DNA from: Hypholoma sublateritium FD-334 SS-4
Lineage: Eukaryota; Basidiomycota; Agaricomycetes; Agaricales; Strophariaceae
Direction: 5' to 3'
Length of the DNA: 64,000 bases
NCBI GenBank assembly: GCA_000827495.1
Contig: KN817587.1
Span: 1-64,000, forward strand
Shown: positions 10,501 through 23,500 of the stretch, piece by piece
Numbering within the stretch: position 1 is the stretch's first letter
Layout of the letters: each line of letters starts with the position of its first letter
Made by a program: the position numbers and the translations under genes
Notes under the pieces: model-generated
Told to the model about the DNA's origin: nothing
The model's database searches: none
Seen by the model: only the letters and a program-made list of their open reading frames with translations

Positions 10501-11671
10501 CCATTCTATTTCCGGTAACGGACTCGCCGTGTCAGCCCAAGGAACTGGCTGTCCTTCAAATCCATTAAACGGCGTGTTATCGTCTGTTTGAGACAATAAA
10601 TGAATTGTTCCATCAGCATCTCCGAAGGCTAGATATGCAGCATTCAGGGATATGGCGCTTGAAGTAATACAGGTCGGAATATCCAGCTAGAATACAGTGA
10701 GCTGAATGGAGGATCTATACCGATCGACATAAACCTCACTTGATAGAATTCATTAGAAGCAGAATTAGAGGCGTCCACGACATTTATTAGGCCTTGGTTA
10801 GATACAACAACCAAGCTAGATGTCCGTGTTGGAATTGCATGTATAAAAGCTGGTCCAGCAGAGAATGCTATAGGTGGCAAGGGTGTCATTGTTCGTATAT
10901 CATATACCTTTACTAACGGATCAGGGAAAGGTCTTGTTTGTCTGATGGTTATGGAGTCAGGATAGTTGGTTATACCGTGTATTGATTCATCCACCTTTCT
11001 CCCATGCCGATCGAGAAAATAAAGTTGCCAACCGTCTGTAGTCCTTGAACAGATCTAGAATGAGCTTTGACAAAGTTTTGCGCGCCGCCAGATCTTCCCA
11101 TTCCTGTTCTAATATCATGAACACGCAAGTAACCGTCCGAGGAGCCAGAAAGCAGCATAGAATGAGATAATTCCAATTGAGTCAGGAGAGATGTTGTTGA
11201 GACTTTACGTGTACACGCTCCTGTCACTGGACTTAACAGCGCAAGTTCTGATCCTGTTAATGAAACAGCCAGCGCATGGGAAGAAGAGGGGGCGTTGGAA
11301 AATGTGACGATATTCGTATCAGGTCTGTAGCGAAGCATCAACAACGAGAAAACCGAAGAACGCTGAACATACCGAAAAAACCATTTATTTACACCTCCTT
11401 TGGACCACGATCCCAGACCATCACTCGCTTCGCCGAATGCTTGCACGGTATTGTCTCCAGATGTGATTTTCTTCACGGAAAGGTTTCCACCTACTCGGAA
11501 AGCAGGCCCGCGTATACCCCGAGATCCAAAGTAGGCAGCTAATGTGCCGGAATCCAACCCAGCCCAAAGAATATCGGATACGGGGTCAAACGAAAGGGCT
11601 GTTATTGGTTGCACAAAGCCACCCAGAGACGAGGTGCCGATGGGCGAGATACTCCTGTAGGAGTTTGCCAT
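7531..11671 (-). CDS. PAN2: PAN2, catalytic subunit of the PAN2-PAN3 poly(A) deadenylase
   Basis: A multi-exon gene encoding the domains of PAN2 in order. The N-terminal WD40 propeller (about 10640-11671) begins [18 protein letters not shown]. Next comes the inactive ubiquitin-hydrolase-like domain with its CXXC zinc pairs (about 8900-10200; e.g. [19 protein letters not shown]). The C-terminal RNase T/DEDD exonuclease is last. Catalytic motifs are visible: AIDAEF near 8415-8440 (first Asp and Glu), a [14 protein letters not shown] motif near 7995-8030, and [14 protein letters not shown] near 7770-7810. The last intron joins EGRQY to [13 protein letters not shown], ending in VDSRKV before a TAA at 7531-7533. 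The enzyme trims mRNA poly(A) tails in the cytoplasm with PAN3 and poly(A)-binding protein. All DEDD residues appear present, so it should be active. Exon borders were not all traced. Confidence 0.95.
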
Positions 11672-12169
11672 TTCTCAAAGCAGTTATTGACGTATAGTGC
11701 AGTTCGTGTAACTCAAAGTTATTAATTCATGAGCGAAGCTGAGGTTGAACGAACCTCGACTCAATTTGCTGATCGAGCCTGGAGGCTGTTTCCGAATGAT
11801 GATAGTGACAAGATAGTAATCAGACTCACCACTCAAGATTTCTCAACGAGCGATAAGTTATTGACGCCAAAAGGTTTGGCCACGGTTTGCTTATGATCAC
11901 TTGACGAACACTGTCGCAGTGGTTCGTGAACAAAGAATAGTAACAGGACAAGAATCAAATGCTGGCATACGCGGATCAGTATAGTTCTAATTTGGCAACC
12001 ACCAAACTGGTTTTAAACTCGCTGCCAGTGACAACAATTCCCTCTGAACGCAGTCAGTTTCCGAGTTCTGGTGGAATGATGAAATTTCATTAATTTCATT
12101 TGGCACATACATATACTGGTCCTTGTACAAGTACTTATGCCGCGACTTAAGTGTGTGTCAGGCCAATTG
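11672..12169. other. Intergenic between PAN2 start and FMO stop
   Basis: Presumed PAN2 promoter and FMO 3' UTR; no gene or repeat recognised in about 500 bp. Confidence 0.4.
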
Positions 12170-14728
12170 CTACAAATCACCACCGATAACTTGCCAACCC
12201 ACTCCGAGGCCAAATGCAAGCAAGTTGAGAGTCAAGTAAAAGAGCATCGGGATTAATCCCATCACAATATTGCCGACCACCCCACGACGTGTGATTGTCT
12301 CCCAAAGCTCTGTCTTGATGATTTGAGGAGCGACTTTTGACTGGAACGGTCCTACGAGCCTGTAGAACGGTGTAAAAGCAGCCCCGAAGCTATATTTCAC
12401 AAGTATGAGTGGCAAGCTAAGAGAGAATGATAGCCTATAAAAATCTGCTTACCAATAGCAAAGAAGAACCTTCATGCCATATATTTGCCAGAGGTCCCAT
12501 AGTCCCGGGGCCGCATTCATATCCTTGGCCAATGTGGCCATGTATGCGGAATGATCCACTCCGTATTTGATACGCGAATTTTCAGATGTAAGAAGATGAT
12601 AGTAAGGGACCGAGAGCGGTGTTTTTATTTGCTTCTTGATCAAAGATATCCAGAAAAAAGTTTGCATCTCAGAAAGTGGTGGTATAGCACCTACGTACGG
12701 CAGTCCAATTGATAAGTCGCATATCTTTGATAGCTTGCCAAAGAAATTAGAACGCACCAACACCAGGTCGCACATAGCCAATAAATGCAACCGTTTCATC
12801 GCCGCTTTTTGCTATGTTTCGAAGGTCAGCACTCTGGGGAGATGGATAATTGCTTGCTTTGTCGAGGTACTCAAATTGCTGGGTATATCCAGTCGCATAA
12901 ATTACAGTGTCTGGGCGAATGTCCATTTTGCTCGTCCGGAGGTAATCTTTCCGTTTGCTCGGGGTGAATATTACTTGTCCGTCGCTGGTAAAATGGGATG
13001 GGAACGGAGCTAGTTCCACAGTAAAGTTTGTGTGAGGCGGGGAATCTTCCTGTGGGTCTATATAGCGAGAAAGGTATTCTAGGTACCATGCGCGTTTCCT
13101 GTAAGGCCTATTCAAGTAGGGCATGGCTTTATGCGACTTTTCTTTCCCTCAGTAAGTCGCAGCAGGCATCATTATTTACTCACTTTGTTCAAAAAGACGT
13201 AAGCTCTACCTAGTCTGCTTGGATGTAATTCACCAACCTGTACATACTTCAGATCAGGAAATGCATTTCAGAAAAGTAGAGAAATTTACCCATTGGTTGC
13301 ATCCCGCTTGCGTTCCTGATGTAAAACACAAATAAATCACGGATATATATCACAACAAAGTGAACTGCGCACCCGTCAAAAGCCAGAGAACGCGTTTGAT
13401 AACAAAGTCGGATATACTGCATACTTTCGTTGTCAATACGGAGTTTTTCAGCGTAGGGATATGGTCGGGATATGCTTACAACCAGCGTATGTGAGAGCGA
13501 GCGATCCACGGATGCTGAAGTACGACGTTAGTTAGGCTTCATGCGAGAAAGAAAGGTCCGCCGCGTACCACATATGCTGTCTCACCGAGATTGGTGATCA
13601 ATGAATCAATTGGCACTGGTGTCCTTGATTTGAAATCGATCCCAAAGATCTCAAAATCATTCTGCAGCATAACTGTCAGCCGATGCCTCTGGGACTGCAA
13701 GATGCCGTGATGTCCGACATTCCGACATACCAGGGCTTTTGGAAATGATAGAAACCTGTAGAAACGAGGTTAAAGTAGAAAGGAAAGATAGACACTTGCC
13801 AGTGACAGCTGATTGATAACATACCCAGATCGAGAACATAAAACGACCTCTCGAGCTCCAGCTTTAACGGATTCATAAGCAAGATCCATGCCTGTTTCGC
13901 CCGTCCCAAGAATCAGAACGCGTCTTCCTGTCAACTGCGATCTCGACTTGTATGTATGAGAGTGGAATATTTTGGGCATAACTTCAATAGTTGCATTATT
14001 CCTGGAGGTGAGAACGTTTTCAACGCCCGGAATGGTTGGAATAGATGGGGTAACATGAAGCCCAGCACAAAGAGCAATGTAGTCAGCGACGATAATCTGG
14101 GGTCCTACATAGTAGCGAACGAACATGGAAAGCACGAATTCAGTATGCGTACGTGGCGCTCCCGACTCGACAGAAGTAATATAATAAACTTGCCTGACGT
14201 CAGAGAATCTTTCCGAACTTCGAAGGTAACTTGATGCTTGCCGGACTCGAGGCGTTGAATGTTAGTCACCTTACAATTGAGACGAATTCTTTCCGCTAAG
14301 TCAAATGCATTGGCATAATTTTCCAGATACAGCACATATTCCTGTATCAAGATATTCAATTGAATCAGTCCGCGTTTGAGTACCCTGAAGCCAGTCAACT
14401 GACTTCTAACGTCAAATGGTCTGCATGAGAGAGCGGTAAACGGAAGTCCGAGAAGCTGGTAAGCTGTTTGGAGGATACCAGATTTGCGTGCTACAATGAT
14501 ATAATGGGCAGGCAATGACCAAACCCCATATATGATTTTTCAGAGGTTACCTGCCAGCATATCTAGGAGTCTTCATACCTCGTAGGAGCGATATCTGAAA
14601 GTCCCCCCAATATTGTCTTCTTGCTCCAGAACGATGGGATCGAAGGGATAGTCCCCGTTCGCAGCTTCAAGCAAGGATTTGCAAGTGACCAAACCTGAGG
14701 GTCCCGCGCCTATTATGACAACTCTCAT
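12170..14728 (-). CDS. Flavin-containing monooxygenase (class B, FMO-like)
   Basis: Multi-exon gene starting at the ATG at 14728. The N-terminus has the FAD-binding Rossmann motif GAGPSG (from VVIIGAGPSGLVTCKSLLE), followed by an FR-containing segment (IGGTFRYRSYE). A second nucleotide-binding motif, LILGTGETGMD near 13890-13930, fits the NADPH site, and DTVIYATGYTQQF near 12890-12920 is the conserved FATGY-type motif of FMOs. The C-terminus holds a hydrophobic stretch (GLIPMLFYLTLNLLAFGLG) just before the stop, suggesting membrane association as in microsomal FMOs. These enzymes use NADPH and O2 to oxygenate N, S or other nucleophilic atoms; the substrate cannot be read from sequence. No biosynthetic genes surround it. 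One intron join (before EYVLYLENYA) is needed to recover the usual motif. Confidence 0.88.
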
Positions 14729-15133
14729 TGTATGGGACGAGGCAAGGATGAAGTTGGCTTTTGATCGAAGCAGTTGGGGTCGAAGGGGCTACGGAAAGTA
14801 CTGTTTTAGACATGCGTGGACCTGACCAACCTAAAAATATGGCGATCGTAGTTATGTAGTGATGATACGATTATAACCGGGAACTACATATATAAGTAGT
14901 CGTGAAGTACATCCTTTACTACTTATAATTACATGTAAATTACACGCCAGAAAAACGAAGATAGATTCACCTAGAAGCCCTAGGTTTCTTTATTCAGATA
15001 CTTCGACAAGAGGCCGCCGGCCGATAGTAATACTACGCACAAAAATACATACATACAAGATAGCAATACAAACCCATAGCAGCAAGAATCATAAGTTCCC
15101 ATAAAATTGTATCAAAAACAATGAGGGCAATGG
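14729..15133. other. Intergenic, FMO promoter and SOG2 3' region
   Basis: About 400 bp without a gene. AT-rich, with repeated TAGT/ACTA words around 14850-14930; nothing further recognised. Confidence 0.35.
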
Positions 15134-18100
15134 CTACCCTGGATCAGCGCCATCAATGGATGTTTCTCGGGTTGCGCGTATTCTTCTTGTGCCGGATGTT
15201 TTAATCGATAGAGGAAGGATAGGCTGTAATTCATAGTTCGAAGAGATTGGTGGTTTGTGGATCGAGGGAGGTTGCGCGCTAGGCGCTCTAGAAAGACTGG
15301 AGCTTAGTTGATTATCTTGGATTTGGTACGGGCTCGAGTTATATGTTGAATACTTGGGTAAAAGTGTCGGAGAACTGGAGCGGGGAGTATAGGATATCGA
15401 CGGGAACTGGAGGATATTCGCGAATTCTTGTGTCGAGTTAGCCAGCTTGACCATGTTCATTCTCAAGGTCGGGGTTACGGAACGAGGGTTGCCGTGAGTT
15501 TTCAAAATGTTCGATAGCTGCAAAACAATCTAAGATGGCGTCAACAAATGTTCCTATCGGAAGGAATCATGTTTTACCTTCAGAAATGCGTAAGCATTTT
15601 CTCGCAAAAGCCTTTTATCAGGTTCAATGTCTTCCTCATATAGGTCGGCAACATTGCGAGCCAGAATTGTTGTAGCAGAACGCGCGCTATCCAAGGTTTC
15701 CCGTATTTCATTGTCGACGATCAATACATCGCTCAGAACCTTTTCAAGGTGATCCCATACTATCGGTGCTACTTCAACGGCAGTTTGCAGAGCTTGGCGT
15801 ACATCTTTGCCGGCGAATGGCCGTAAATCGGATGGAGATTCGAGTGAGGTAGTCGGGGATATTAGGGAAGGGGAATCGTGAATAGAACTCTGAGAATTTT
15901 GACGTAGATGATTATGAGCGTAGTCTGAACTAGTAGGTAGCGATGATGAAGGAGTGGGGGGGAAATATGAGCTGCTAGGTGTTGATAATATAGGAACCGT
16001 GATTTGGCGTTTAGGTGTTCGAAGAGTCGGATTGAGAGCCTGAGTGGCGAGGCGACCGGCCGAAATAGGGATAATGTCATAAGATGGGAGCTCCTTTCCA
16101 ATTTGAACATCTTTTGAGCTAAAAGAACCAGCGTGACGTCTTGCCTTCCCAGATCTAGCTATTCCATTGTCAATTGAACGAAGACGAACAGCAGGCTTCA
16201 ATTCTTGAAGATGGACAGTAGCAGAACCGATATTAGAATATGCGGAGAGTTGAGAGTACAAGTTGTTGGAGATGAAGGGGCGTAAAAGCTCAATTTCATT
16301 AGCCATCGCTTGCCACGCGAGGCAGATTTCCGCGTTGATGCCATAAATTTCTAGGATAAGCAATCTGGTGAACCGGGCGTCTGCGGACGGTTCCTGTGCT
16401 ATTTGATTGACTAGGGGGGCCAATGCCTTCCGATATGCGGTTACTGTGTCGCGGCAACATTCAACCAAGCCACGACACACAGCTGGAGATGGGGATGATT
16501 GTTGACTAACGTCATCAAAGCGGTCTAGGGAGCGAATCAAATGCAACATTGTCATATTAGCAGGGTCCAAGGCCTTTTTCAATTTCTGTGAAGTACGTTC
16601 AAATGCGCCATGATGTGCGCAACGATCCAGCGTTTGGTGTAATTGGCCCATCGAAAAGAGAATACTTCGAGCAGTCTCCACCAAGCAGACAAGTGGCCTT
16701 GATAAATTGTTGTTTGTAGATTGGATGGATAACGAGCGCTGGAAATAAGAGTTACGTTCCGCAGCAACAAACGGATGAGAACGACCATCGGAGATGCGGG
16801 AATGCTCGGCGTGTGAGGCAGTTATTAGTTCAGAATCTTGAGTATCCAATGCAGGATGATGACTTGAGGGTTCTTCGGACGCTCCTCCTGGGTACGGAAT
16901 TTGAGGAAGTGGAGGCACGGGCTTCCCTAAATCTTTGTGTGCTGTTCGCAGGTCCGGGAGGCTCTGTTTCAGAACCACAGGATTGCTATACGGCTTTCGT
17001 AAGATACTCGCATATGATGTAGTGCGCAGGTGCATTTGCTCTGCTTCACCCTGTACATCATTCGAGGGCTTTAATAACGTTGGTGAAGGAGTTGACAACG
17101 TGTCTGCAGAGTAATTCCCAGAGTTCCGAGAGAGCTGCAGCGCCAAATTTTCGTTCTCATTACGACCTAAATTTGATATAGGTTGGTTGCTATTGGACCT
17201 TTGTTCATCTGTGTCGCTTAGAAGTGGAGAGTCTGGGATTGACGATATGGAATCGATGGAGAATGATCGCGCGTGAGGCGTCAGACCCGCATCAAATATG
17301 CCTTGACGAAGAGGAGATCCCCATAGGTCGTCATACGAACTTGTTGCGTGTTAGTAAGAATGATTACAACGAACTGGCTTGAACATACCGATCAGGTTCC
17401 CATTCAGGTTGTTCACTGTAACCAGAATCATCATACTCTTTATCCTTCGCCCCATCCGCCTCCAGCCAGTTTTGCAGTTTGAGAATCCATTCCTTGCCTT
17501 TGTGGAGGTCTTGAAATTCACCGAGCTGCTCCATGGCTGATGTCGGAGGCCATGTAATGGGATTTCGGTCGATTTGCAGAACATCGAGCTTGCGAAATTG
17601 AGAAAGATACGTAGGGAGTCGTGTAATCTTGTTCCGTGCTAGGCAAAATACCTGCATAGGGTTTAATCAAGTTTTAGAACCTGCAATTGAATCGCAACTT
17701 ACACGAAGTCGCACAAGATTACCTGGGTTGAGAGGTAGATTTCTGATTTTGTTATGGCTGATATCCAGGGTATCAAGGCAAGGAAGCTTAGTCAACTATA
17801 AGCTACAGGTAAACTAGGGCGAACTCCATGTTTGAGCAATGAAGACTTACAGCAGTTGGAAATACCGAGAACATATTATGCTTGAGATTTATGTACCTTA
17901 ATCGCGTGAAAAGCTCGAATTCCGAAGGTAAGGTGGTTAGGCGATTATACCCCAGTGCAAGTCTAAAAGGGAGACATTGAGCTCGGTAGAAAGACAACAA
18001 TCACGATAGCTACCTTTCCACTGTCGAACCGTCTTCTTGATACCCTGACTGACCTGCAGCTACAAGCTCCTCGGCTTTCCGAGATCCAATTTCACATATT

Positions 18101-18228
18101 CCTAGCTTAGAAAGGAAGAGCGTAACACCGTTGTCGGTCGAATGACTGACTGCGTCAGCGATTTGCTCCGAGCTCAAGGCGCTGAGGAAAGGCGATGTCC
18201 TTCGTTCTTCTTCATCTTGAATTGACAT
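15134..18228 (-). CDS. SOG2: SOG2-like leucine-rich repeat protein of the RAM/MOR (NDR kinase) pathway
   Basis: The start at 18228 opens with [11 protein letters not shown] block of leucine-rich repeats follows across four short exons ([53 protein letters not shown]). Next are a Ser/Pro-rich low-complexity linker and then a long helical region of about 530 residues (15554-17146) containing [18 protein letters not shown] and [18 protein letters not shown]. This LRR plus SOG2 architecture is that of the fungal adaptor that supports the Cbk1/Orb6-type NDR kinase in polarity and cell separation. The protein ends at 15134 with a further Ser/Pro-rich tail. The call rests on architecture and general resemblance; partner binding cannot be inferred. 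Confidence 0.82.
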
Positions 18229-18846
18229 CTAGTACGGAAAGCGGTGATGCTTAGAAAAGTGCACTTGATGTGTAGGTTATGGCATGCAGATTTCAATGAT
18301 TTTCGTGTGCGTGCCGGTTGCGTGCCGGGTGAATTCAGCCTCAAAGAAACGGGTGTTGAGAAAGAACGCTGCTGCTGACGCAGAAGTGCGGCCAGATACG
18401 TGAGGGGATTGAATATGGTGAACAGTGTCCTGCGCGCGCATACAAAGCGGCAACCTGTTCACAGTTCGACTGAGGCTGCGCTGCAACTGCGCTGTTTACG
18501 TTGATCGCTGACCTTGCTTACCTAACTCACGCAACGACTTATCTGCCAGTGCCTCGCTCTTGTTGAGCTGTTTTGGAGCTGTTGTCAAGCGCAAGCAAAG
18601 CTCAAGCACTTATACTCAAGTTATGTACAACTTATGTACCGTTTATAAGCTTATCCGCTGATATCCAGCACAATTGATCAATAAATAGTCCTATCTACCT
18701 ACTGATACCTCTTGCTTGTTTGAAGGATTAAACACTCTGACAAGCGCTCGCCGCTCAGTACTCAGAGAGCACTAGGCGATATACATACAATGAGAGACAA
18801 TGTGCAAAAGACACCGGATCAGAATTCATACCCTGACAATAGATTT
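18229..18846. other. Intergenic, SOG2 promoter region
   Basis: About 620 bp; no supported gene. Around 18590-18660 there are short repeated words (CTCAAGCACTTAT, TTATGTAC twice, TTATAAGCTTAT) but no clear element. Confidence 0.35.
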
Positions 18847-20231
18847 TCAGAACCATATGGAGAATGAGAGGCTGGTCATTTCGCTCCTCATGGCATGCCA
18901 CCATCCAGGAGGGAAAAACAGTAGATCCCCTGGGGCTAGTACAGCAGTCATCGCGGTCGGAGCCACTTGCTGAACAAAAGTCGGATATTGTTTCAAGTCG
19001 TTCGCTGAAGCGAACACGTCGACTTGCGATGTGTTGCCAATTTCGGAGCTTGGAAGACGTTCGTTTGGCAAGCCGTCGGATATTCCAGGAGTGAACGGAT
19101 ACATTGACGCGGTCACCAATGGCGGGGCCAACCAAACTGACTTATAGCCAACAACTTGCACTGTTGGCCGATCGTTTTGAACACTGGGTGCGTACATATA
19201 TGAAAATGAAATTGACATACCATAGCAGTTGTAATAGGGATCCTGAGATTCGATGCTTCAAAAATAACTTTCAGAATATATAATAGACATAAACATACGG
19301 TGTGAGCAGGAGACATAGCATCTTTCGGGCCCAGCCACGTATTAAAGATAATCTGATCATCATTGTTAGGAGGACGATAACGCGGCGAGTCATCAGAGCA
19401 TAATGAAGCATAAACATAGTCTGGTACTATGATATCCTCTCGCAAGGTCGGAAATTGTTTGGTCAGGTCATGTTGGGCCAAGTACAGAAGATCTTCGCTC
19501 GGCCTGCAGGAGGGCTGGTCTTCGAAGTCGAGAGTAAGCAAAAAATTATCCCATTCCATGAGATCCTGCTTCCAATCCGTCGATCGATAGTCATGCCCTA
19601 TTTCAACAGGCACAATTCGACCAGGACCTGCTATTGAACGGAGGTACCTAGCAGACTTCCACGGGTGATTGTTCATGGCAGGCCAGTCGCGAGCATAGTT
19701 TCGAACGATAAACGGAAATTTGGAGAAGGTCGATTGAAATGTTAGAAAAGAAGGCGCGTCTATACAGGTTATGGTGGCTGGTGATGACATAGGCAGAAGT
19801 GATGTAGAATGGATAGCAGGAGGGAAACTAGCAGTGCGTCTGTGGCCGAGGGTCACAAGTGACTGGATCTTCCTGATAATATCGAGAATGAGGTCCAGTT
19901 TCGCAGTTCCACAAGGGCCCGCAATGATGATCGCGCGATCGAGAGTTGATATCGCTGGAAGGTGGCTGCCAAAAATGGATTGGGCAAGTCCCCGAACAAT
20001 ACAAGAATTTGTATAAATCGTGCGCCAGTTCGTCAACTCAAGGGAAGACTTAGCGTCCCGCATTCCTGTATGCGCGATGTGCATCAAGTCCAGTAGCCGT
20101 TTAGACCACATATCTTCCTCGCTACCACGTGCGATGGCTAAAGCAGCTTCATGAATGAGTCGAAAGTTCTGGGAAATCGCTGGTTGCGTCTGTTTGAGTT
20201 GGACATCGTTTGAAGAGTATGAATCATACAT
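18847..20231 (-). CDS. JmjC-domain (cupin_8) protein, KDM8/JMJD5-like
   Basis: The C-terminal half is a JmjC/cupin_8 oxygenase: FIVRNYARDWPAMNNHPW, then WLGPKDAMSPAHTDPYYNCY, then LLFFPPGWWHAMRS. The metal-binding HxD triad is complete: His and Asp of HTD are joined across an intron at about 19248-19303, and the distal His lies in WWHAM. This group contains 2-oxoglutarate/Fe(II) oxygenases acting on protein Lys or Arg. The N-terminal part is helical, as in JMJD5. The ATG at 20231 gives a clean frame; another ATG at 20323 lies in a different frame and would need an intron I could not place, so the N-terminus is uncertain. The gene is divergent from MOT1, sharing an upstream region of about 330 bp. 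The exact substrate is unknown. Confidence 0.85.
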
Positions 20232-20558
20232 GGGGGGCCCTCCGCACTCAGGTGAAGCATTTCAGGAACCCTCTCCTGTGCAAGTTCTAGGATAAAAGTA
20301 CGCTGCCATTGGATGGGGTTCATTCAAAGATGCGGAGGGCGATATGGAAGGGGCAGGTCAGGGTTTTTTCGGGAACCATCAACGATACTAAATTGAGGAA
20401 GATCTGTGACTGTCACATGCCAAGTCACAGTACATTAGAGGAGATTTAAAGGCGAGCTCTCCTCAACAGAAAAATCCCCCCGTAAACAAATCCAAATACC
20501 TGTCCGCGACTTTAATACACCCATCAATCATTTTCCGGCCCGGTTTGCCATTTGAGGC
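20232..20558. promoter_or_regulatory. Shared divergent upstream region, JmjC gene and MOT1
   Basis: The two start codons point away from each other over about 330 bp, so regulatory sites for both genes must lie here or inside the 5' exons. It contains an imperfect repeat TGTGACTGTCACATG near 20405-20420. No defined motif is claimed. Confidence 0.4.
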
Positions 20559-23500
20559 ATGACTTCAAGGTAAGATAGACTGAACTCAGTGACAACGGCG
20601 CACTCACCTTTCCCTCCAGGTTGGACAGGCTCCTCCTACTACTAGATACAGGCTCGAGTCCCTCCGTGAGAAATACAGCTGCGAAGCAACTTGCACAACT
20701 CGCCGTTAGGAGTGTAATCAGCGATGTCACAATCGTTGAAGACGACATAAAAACAGGCGCCACCCGCCAGCAGATACAAGTCAACGATAATGCAGCATGG
20801 GGCGAACTGCTGGCTGTAGTTGCTAGGGTACGTCCAAAACCATCACATTGTGGTTGAACAGCTAAAGTGACTTTTGGAACAGATTATTCCATACCTGCAT
20901 TCAAAATCATTTGAATCACGGACAGCCGCTTCGGTGGCACTTTCTCAAATATTCTCCCTTGTCCCAATGTGGCATCCTGCATGCTACAGAGATGTGTTAT
21001 CTTCCACCACTTTCAATGGGAACACGTTGCTTCCACCCCCCGATTTCCCAAAGTTTTCCGTACAAGAGCTCGTATCCCAGGGCAATCTACTGCTCGCATC
21101 TTCTGGCAAAGAATTTGTTAAACCTGCTGGTATCCTTTCTAGCACGCAAGAAGTCAAAAAGGCGCGTAAAGACGCCATGAGCAGGCTTGGACTTGGATTT
21201 CTAGATGGCGTAGAGGACGACATGGATCTTGAGAAGGAATTTGCAGCCGAGATGGATATTGATGGTACAACTCTTCCTGTGAACACGGAGACGGCTGCCT
21301 CTTCGCCCATGGAGGTCTGTACAGAACCTCCTGTAAAGGAGCAATCTCCTGCCGCTGGTTCCTTGACCCCAAACGTCCCATCTCCTTCTACGCCTAACCC
21401 TGCTTCCGAGGCCGAAACAGCAGCCTTATCTGCCCGCGAGAAAAACCGCTTGAAACGAAAGCGTAAACCTGGAAATTCCGCTTTCGTGGCTCCTCCCCCG
21501 CAAATGGCAGGAGCTCGCTATGCGGCGGCTGCCAGTGGGCCAGCAAAGTAAGTTATACTACAAGTTCAAATCGAATCGCTTGCAACTAATAAATGAAATA
21601 GAGCGAGGCTTATCAATCCCGACACGAAGACTGCCCCTGGTTCCCGTTTATCGAGTCCGACTCTGGGAATTGCTCCGGATAAAGTTATCATTGATCCCTC
21701 CAAGGGAGGCGCTATCATGCCTAAATCTGCGAAACAGTCAAAGGCACTTGAGGTTCCCAATGGAATGTATATATGGGACGGCGTCGTCAAAGTTTTGGAA
21801 GTCGATCTGTTCAGCGCCGCCTGGGAAGTCAGGCACGGTGCTGCCATGGCTCTACGGGAGTTACTGAAGCTGCAAGGTAAATGTGGTGGAATGCGAGGTT
21901 AGTAGTCAAAACATTGGTGTCCGCATGTTTTTAACTCGCAGTTTTCTGGCAGATGACCTTCCGATTACAGAGAATGAAAACGCTCACGAAAAATGGTGCA
22001 ACGACCTTGCCGCTAAATTCCTTTGCATATTTGTATTGGATCGCTTCAGCGATTTCGTTTCTGATCAAGTATTTATCTTTCTTTTTACTGCCTATGTACG
22101 TACTAATCGGCACCCAGGTAGTTGCACCTGTCCGAGAGACTGTCTCTCAAACTCTAGCGTCGCTTCTTTTGTTCATGCCTCGTCGCTCCCTGTTCCATGT
22201 GCACTCTGTTCTGTTGCAAATGATTCGCCAAGACTTCGTGTCGAATTCAAAAACACTTACCGATCTAGAACGCGGGCATATATGGGAGGTCAGACATGCT
22301 GGGTTGTTAGGGATCAAATATGAGGTTGCTGTCAGGAGTGATATGTTCGACGAAGCCCCCGCTGTAAAGCAGGATGATGACATTCCGCAAATTCATGGCC
22401 GCAGCGTCCTTCAAGGTGTAGTCGAAGCTGCAATATTAGGGTGAGTAAGATCTTTTTTTGCTGAGTATTTACGGTCAATACTCAGCAATATTGTCTAGTC
22501 TCGGTGATCGTGATGATGATGTGCGATCCGTTGCCACTTCATGTCTATTACCGGTCGCAGAGCACATTGTTCAACAACTTCCCGAATCGCTCGAACCAAT
22601 CTTACTTGTTCTCTGGCGCTGTCTTTGTGACATGAAAGATGATCTGAGCTCCAGTGTTGGAGTTGTGATGGATTTGCTCGGTATACTTTCCCTGCTACCA
22701 CATTTGAAGTACGCTGGCTAATATATCCTCAGGAAAATTGGTCGCATATGACAAAGTAATTGAGATCCTTGCCAAAGAAGGCACATCGTAAGTTGTTGAG
22801 CCATTTCCACGGAAGGCGCGGTTTGTTCAATAAATATTGCAGGCTGCCCCTTTCGACTTTGGCTAAAACATTATTCCCGTTCTTTCGACATACAATACCG
22901 AATGTTCGCCTGGCCGTAGTCACGACGCTCGATTCCTTCATGCTCGTTCCTTCGCTTCCAACAGACTGGGTTGCCACGCCCTTCGTTTCTTTACTCCTCC
23001 AAAATCTTGTCTGCGAGGAGCGGCCTGACATTCGACAAGCTAGTCTCTCGGCATGGAAGACATCGGTCTCACTCCTCTCGTTATCCCCGGGCAGGATGGA
23101 AAACGTGATAACACAGCAATTAATACTGGATTGGTTTGCAGTCGTTATGACTCCGATCGGAATACCAATCGACGCATCAGCTTTCTATAACCCTTCAATC
23201 ACGGTTGAAGGAGCTTTACCCCTAGAACGTCACAATGTCGACAAGAATATGCTCGCGCAAGACCTATCGTTAATCACTGTGGAAGTCACTTTCAAAGCCA
23301 GAATTGCAACAGCTCAAGCACTGGCTTGTCTAATGGTATATTGGCCAGTAGAGGTAATCATCCTTACAACATTGATGTGAGACATAAATATACTCACTTC
23401 CATCTCCTCTTTCTAGCAAAACCCCATAGATCACTACTTCAAGCCCATCCTATTACATTACATCGATTCAACCAGTATGCTGCAAAAGTTTTTGACGGCA

